Assembly (NCBI RefSeq): GCF_958979055.1
Contig: NC_084888.1
Location: 36,971,804-37,035,803 of the forward strand
Direction of reading: 5' to 3'
Length of the DNA stretch: 64,000 nt
From: Alnus glutinosa
Taxonomy: Eukaryota > Streptophyta > Magnoliopsida > Fagales > Betulaceae
The notes under the pieces were generated by a model. The model was not told the origin of the DNA. It saw only the letters and a program-made list of their open reading frames with translations, and did not search any database. How positions within the stretch are numbered: position 1 is the first letter of the stretch; every line of letters starts with the position of its first letter. The position numbers and the translations under genes are program-made. Shown here piece by piece: positions 60,552 to 64,000 of this stretch.

Positions 60552-61047
60552 TGGTGCGTTTGGGTATCGAATATTTCGAATATGAATAATATTCTGAATC
60601 TGATCACGGATTTCAAGGCAATGAAAATGTGTTTGGATGTTGAATATAATTTTAGATTCTTTTGAATATGTGTTTGGGTGTTGAATTTGAAAGATTGGAA
60701 AAAGGTGTTTTATAATAGTATAAAGTGATTGGAAATGATTGGATTGTATGAAAAGTTGTGTATAATGATTGGTATGGTAAAAAATAATAATAAAAAATAT
60801 ATGATGGGTTTTAAAAAAGTGTTTTATAATAGTATAAAATGATTGGAAATGATTGGATTGTATGAAAAGTTGTGTATAATGATTGGTATGGTAAAGAATA
60901 ATAATAATAAATATATGATGGGTTTATTCAAACTATTCAAACTTTATTCAAGTGACCCATGGGTTTTATTCAACTTGGATCCGGGTATGGGTTTTTGAAT
61001 AAAAACTCGATTCGAATATTGAATATTATTACGAACCAAACGCACCA
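60552..61047. mobile_element. PIF/Harbinger-like MITE with TTA target duplication
   Basis: The ends TGGTGCGTTTGGGTATCGAA and the complement of TTACGAACCAAACGCACCA are inverted repeats, and TTA flanks both sides (60549-60551 and 61048-61050). Inside, a 114-bp block beginning GTGTTTTATAATAGTATAAA is tandemly duplicated (60705 and 60819). No transposase. Confidence 0.78.
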
Positions 61048-61579
61048 TTAATATCACAAGTCAGTTTTGGTGATTCTAACAAGAAAAAGGAAAAAGAAAA
61101 TTAGAAAAAAAAAAAAAAAAGTGCACGCATCCACATACTAGTTTTGATCAAAGGAGAGAGCAAGACTAGCTTTAATTACTAGGAGAAATTCTAAAAATAT
61201 AATATATTATATTTGATATCTAGCAAATAAAACTAGACTTTAATAAGATATCAAAAAGAAACTTTAGACGTCTATTGTGATTTAATTAATTTGTTTTACG
61301 CCTATAGAATTATTTATACTTATTATATGTGTAATTGTAAGCCTAAGAAAACAAAGAAATTTTCACTGTTTTGTGTGATTTGAACGGGTGGTTGTTAGGA
61401 CTTAGGTCTGTAGGGCAAATGGACAGGTAGGGTTCATTGTCCCCCACCTTTAGGTTGCGCATTCGAAGTTTTGTAAACTTTGGGTAGACTAATAACCGGG
61501 GATTTTCATTCGAAACAATACAATGCTCAAGATGAGGCAGTTTTTCTTGAGAGCAAACCATGCGATTTTATCCCTGCTG

Positions 61580-61741
61580 CAGTGGTGGACCCAGCCTTCT
61601 GAATATGTACTTAAATTGAAAAAAAAAATAAAAAATTAAGGGGGCAAAACTAAAAAAATAAAAAAAATTAAGAATAAAATTTGAGAAAAAATGTTGGGGC
61701 TTAGGGAGGCCCAGGCCCCCCCCAATGTAGGTCCACCCTTG
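61580..61741. mobile_element. Short hAT-type MITE with near-perfect 8-bp target duplication
   Basis: The ends CAGTGGTGGACCCAGCC and the complement of GTAGGTCCACCCTTG are inverted. Flanks are CCCTGCTG (61572-61579) and CCCTGCCG (61742-61749), one mismatch in eight. The interior is A-rich. Confidence 0.7.
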
Positions 61742-61743
61742 CC

Positions 61744-62010
61744 CTGCCGTGTCAGGACCCTCCTACACTACCATTGTATTTAGACTATTAGGTGATTTTG
61801 AGTTTCTTGAAGAATGATGATGCGTATCTTGAACTGCCGTGTCAGGACCCTCCTATACTACCATTGTATTTAGACTATCAGGTGATTTTGAGTTTCTTGA
61901 AGAATGATGATGCATATCTTGAAGAACCTAACAAAATATTTAGGTTTTAAACAAGATAGGCTCAGGATGATGCATATCTTGAAGAACCTAACAAAATATC
62001 CAGGTTTTTA
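61744..62010. repeat. Nested tandem duplications
   Basis: A 90-bp unit beginning CTGCCGTGTCAGGACCCTCC is repeated at 61744 and 61834. Overlapping its end, a 60-bp unit beginning GATGATGCATATCTTGAAGA is repeated at 61906 and 61966. The copies are nearly identical, so the duplications are young. Confidence 0.85.
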
Positions 62011-63134
62011 AACAAAATGGAAATAAAGAGTGAGAGAGAAGGAAATAGAGAATCATTAAGTGAATGACATGAGTTGAAGAATTGAAGAGAGAGAGAGAAG
62101 GAAATATTAGTTGATCGGACATCAAACTCCAGACTGATGAAGCCTACAAGAAAGGAAAGAGATCAAGCAACAAAGGACCTGTTGCTTGTTGGGGAAGAAA
62201 AATGAATTTGAGAGAGCTGATTGGGAGAAAATTGTGGGCACCTAGCAAGTGAGCCTTTCTTTCCATTTTATGAAGTGCTTTCCCACGTTGTTATTGGAGG
62301 GGGAGGGATTTAAGAATAACCAAATTGATTCTTTACACCCCATTCTTCGTGCCCGAGAATATTGATACGTTAGGATTATATGTGGCCTGGCTGCAATATT
62401 GTGCAAGTACGTGTAGTGTTCTTGAGCCTGGTAGCTACTAGCTAGGCTTACTTTCTTAAGCTTGACCGGACCTGAACTACTTGAGGCGGGTTTTATGGGG
62501 CTTCTCTAGCTGGGGCCAAATTAAAGGGGCCTAAACCTCAGGGGCATTGTCTTTGGGTAGATATCATAATATAACATTTTTATTTCAATGATCGATGTCA
62601 TCGATCGACCTTTTAAAAATCAATAAAAACAAATAAATCAAATGCATTTTCTTGACAATGTCTGTGTAGTTGTTAATAAGGAAGAGCATTTGGGCAAGTA
62701 ATAAACTTTTCCTACTCATGAAACACATGAATTGATCATGTTGCTAGCTAGCTCACTGCTTAATGTCTAGGCAATGCACCGACGATGCTTTTGGCATCAA
62801 TTAAAAAAAAGCCAAGATGCTCTTGAACATTGTACTTAGCCAAGGCCAGACCTAATCAAATAACCAAGTTGTTGAAAGAAAATAATAAACAAGGATAGAT
62901 TATAAGCTAAACTAAGCGCAAGAGGTATTCACGATATTGAAGGGTCACGTACTAAAAAGCGCAAAATTTGGGGGTGACCACCACGTTCCCTGAAAAGCAG
63001 ATAAAAGCTCATGGAAATAATGGAATGGAACTGCTGCTTCCCTTGGACTAGACTTGGGGAATCAATTTACATTAAAGAAAAAAAAGTCAAACGAATCACT
63101 GAAGTCAACGGGGGGAGTTACAATCCAGTGCTCC
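62011..63134. other. Intergenic DNA 3' of the BAHD gene
   Basis: AT-rich with a GA patch near 62083-62097. The part next to 63134 is probably BAHD 3' untranslated sequence. No gene seen. Confidence 0.5.
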
Positions 63135-64000
63135 TCACGAGTATGGACTCCTTGCTAAATAATTGTAGTTGTCAACGGCACTTGTGGGAACCGCCACCAT
63201 CACCTTCACGGCGTCCCTCTGATCAAAGACTGGCAAAAGCAAGCAGTATCTATCACAACAAATGGGTCCCACGTGATTTGGCTCTCCCATGCCGAAGTCA
63301 ACCTTTTCTAACCCTAGCCTTGACCATTGCGACACGATGAGAACGCCCACTGAGTCCGGACACGTCGATGAATGACTCACCGATTCCACCACGCTCTTTA
63401 CGTATTCGTTGTCCACTCTCTCTTTGGAGCTTCTAACCAACGCTGAGGCATATCCCAAGCCCTTTTCAACGAGATCTTTAACGCTCGTTTGCGCGCACGC
63501 TAGTACAAACGCGTTGCCATAGTACCCGCTCGGTAGACTCGGCTTGACTCGGTCACGAAAATTGACACTGAAAAGGAGCTTCAAAACTTGGTTGGAAGGT
63601 AAGTTTAGTGCTCTAGCCCAGCTCCTCCAGATGTGTGCTGAAAGAACCTCGAATGACGTGTACGATGACTCAGTACTAATGGGCGGATTCGTGGAAGTAG
63701 CTAGATTCTTGAGCTGGCTGAGATGTCTTTGATCGAAGGTGATTGAAGTAGGGGCGAGTCTCTCGTTGGAGAAGCGAGTCAAGAATCCGCAGATGTCAGG
63801 GACTCGGTTGAACTCGGGGTGAGTCACTGAGTTACTGCATGGAAGCCCTACGGGTAATGGGTCGAGAAGGTGACGTTCCCAGACTGGTTTCGGCTCGGTG
63901 ACTACTCCGCGTCTCCCAGAAGCCAACTCAGCGAACGAGTTGAGAAACTCAGCGCTACCAATTCCATCACAGAGACAATGGTTAATTCCAACACCCACCG
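63135..64000 (-). CDS. BAHD (HXXXD-type) acyltransferase, C-terminal part; N-terminus beyond the window
   Basis: BAHD enzymes move acyl groups from CoA thioesters to alcohols or amines in the cytosol. About 288 codons are visible, open to the window edge, ending in TGA at 63137-63135. The full family length is about 430-460, so roughly the first third is missing. The catalytic HXXXD motif is seen as HCLCDG near the visible start. The structural DFGWG motif appears as DFGMG, with Met in place of Trp. Between them, SYTSFEVLSAHIWRSWARAL and the NFRDRVKPSLPSGYYGNAFV stretch are typical of the family. It resembles the plant alcohol or hydroxy-fatty-acid acyltransferase clade, but the substrate cannot be assigned. 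Its place beyond ABI4 matches an Arabidopsis BAHD neighbour of ABI4 (from memory). Confidence 0.92.
   Translation of the reverse strand, partial: VGVGINHCLCDGIGSAEFLNSFAELASGRRGVVTEPKPVWERHLLDPLPVGLPCSNSVTHPEFNRVPDICGFLTRFSNERLAPTSITFDQRHLSQLKNLATSTNPPISTESSYTSFEVLSAHIWRSWARALNLPSNQVLKLLFSVNFRDRVKPSLPSGYYGNAFVLACAQTSVKDLVEKGLGYASALVRSSKERVDNEYVKSVVESVSHSSTCPDSVGVLIVSQWSRLGLEKVDFGMGEPNHVGPICCDRYCLLLPVFDQRDAVKVMVAVPTSAVDNYNYLARSPYS

Overview
This window is nuclear DNA from a eudicot plant, most likely a woody rosid. The evidence is spliced plant genes with short GT-AG introns, AT-rich intergenic DNA, plant-only gene families (R2R3-MYB, AP2/ERF, ATL, BAHD) and plant repeat families (Cassandra, MULE, CACTA, hAT and PIF-type elements). 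I cannot name the species from sequence alone. No CRISPR array, operon or tRNA gene was seen.

Layout. 0-1.2 kb: a Cassandra TRIM cut by the window edge, and a hairpin MITE. 1.6-14.7 kb (+): clathrin heavy chain, 30 coding exons that join without a phase error to 1706 residues. 17.1-18.0 kb: a TTA-flanked inverted-repeat element holding a CCGG-rich minisatellite. 18.2-22.1 kb (+): ALG11 mannosyltransferase, 7 exons, 460 residues. 23.2-24.1 kb: a large nested palindromic element. 24.3-27.4 kb (+): an unnamed, probably plastid, one-helix membrane protein of 231 residues. 31.0-31.9 kb (+): a bHLH factor of the bHLH51 type. 36.8-37.5 kb (+): an intronless R2R3-MYB. 37.8-38.8 kb (-): a 5'-truncated LINE. 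41.2-41.3 kb (-): ribosomal protein eL41 (RPL41), 25 residues in two exons. 43.4-45.9 kb: a MULE-type transposon with a 9-bp target duplication that splits an exon of an unidentified gene. 46.6-47.1 kb (-): an ATL RING-H2 ubiquitin ligase. 51.6-52.5 kb (-): ABI4. 52.5-63.1 kb: about 10 kb of repeats with no convincing intact gene. 63.1-64.0 kb (-): the C-terminal part of a BAHD acyltransferase whose N-terminus lies outside the window.

The genes do not form one pathway. They mix housekeeping functions (vesicle coats, N-glycan assembly, ribosome) with regulators (ABI4 in ABA and sugar signalling, bHLH, MYB, ATL). The order does look ancient: from memory, Arabidopsis chromosome 2 carries ALG11/LEW3, bHLH51, RPL41, ABI4 and a BAHD gene side by side, and on chromosome 3 RPL41 genes sit beside both clathrin heavy chain genes. 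This window seems to keep both linkages in one block.

The most interesting signals are mobile-element biology: a MULE inside an exon with its target duplication intact, a CACTA end that brings six CACGTG boxes upstream of the ATL gene, a self-nested palindrome, and two short MITEs with perfect 9-bp target duplications. I found no clear new biological system.
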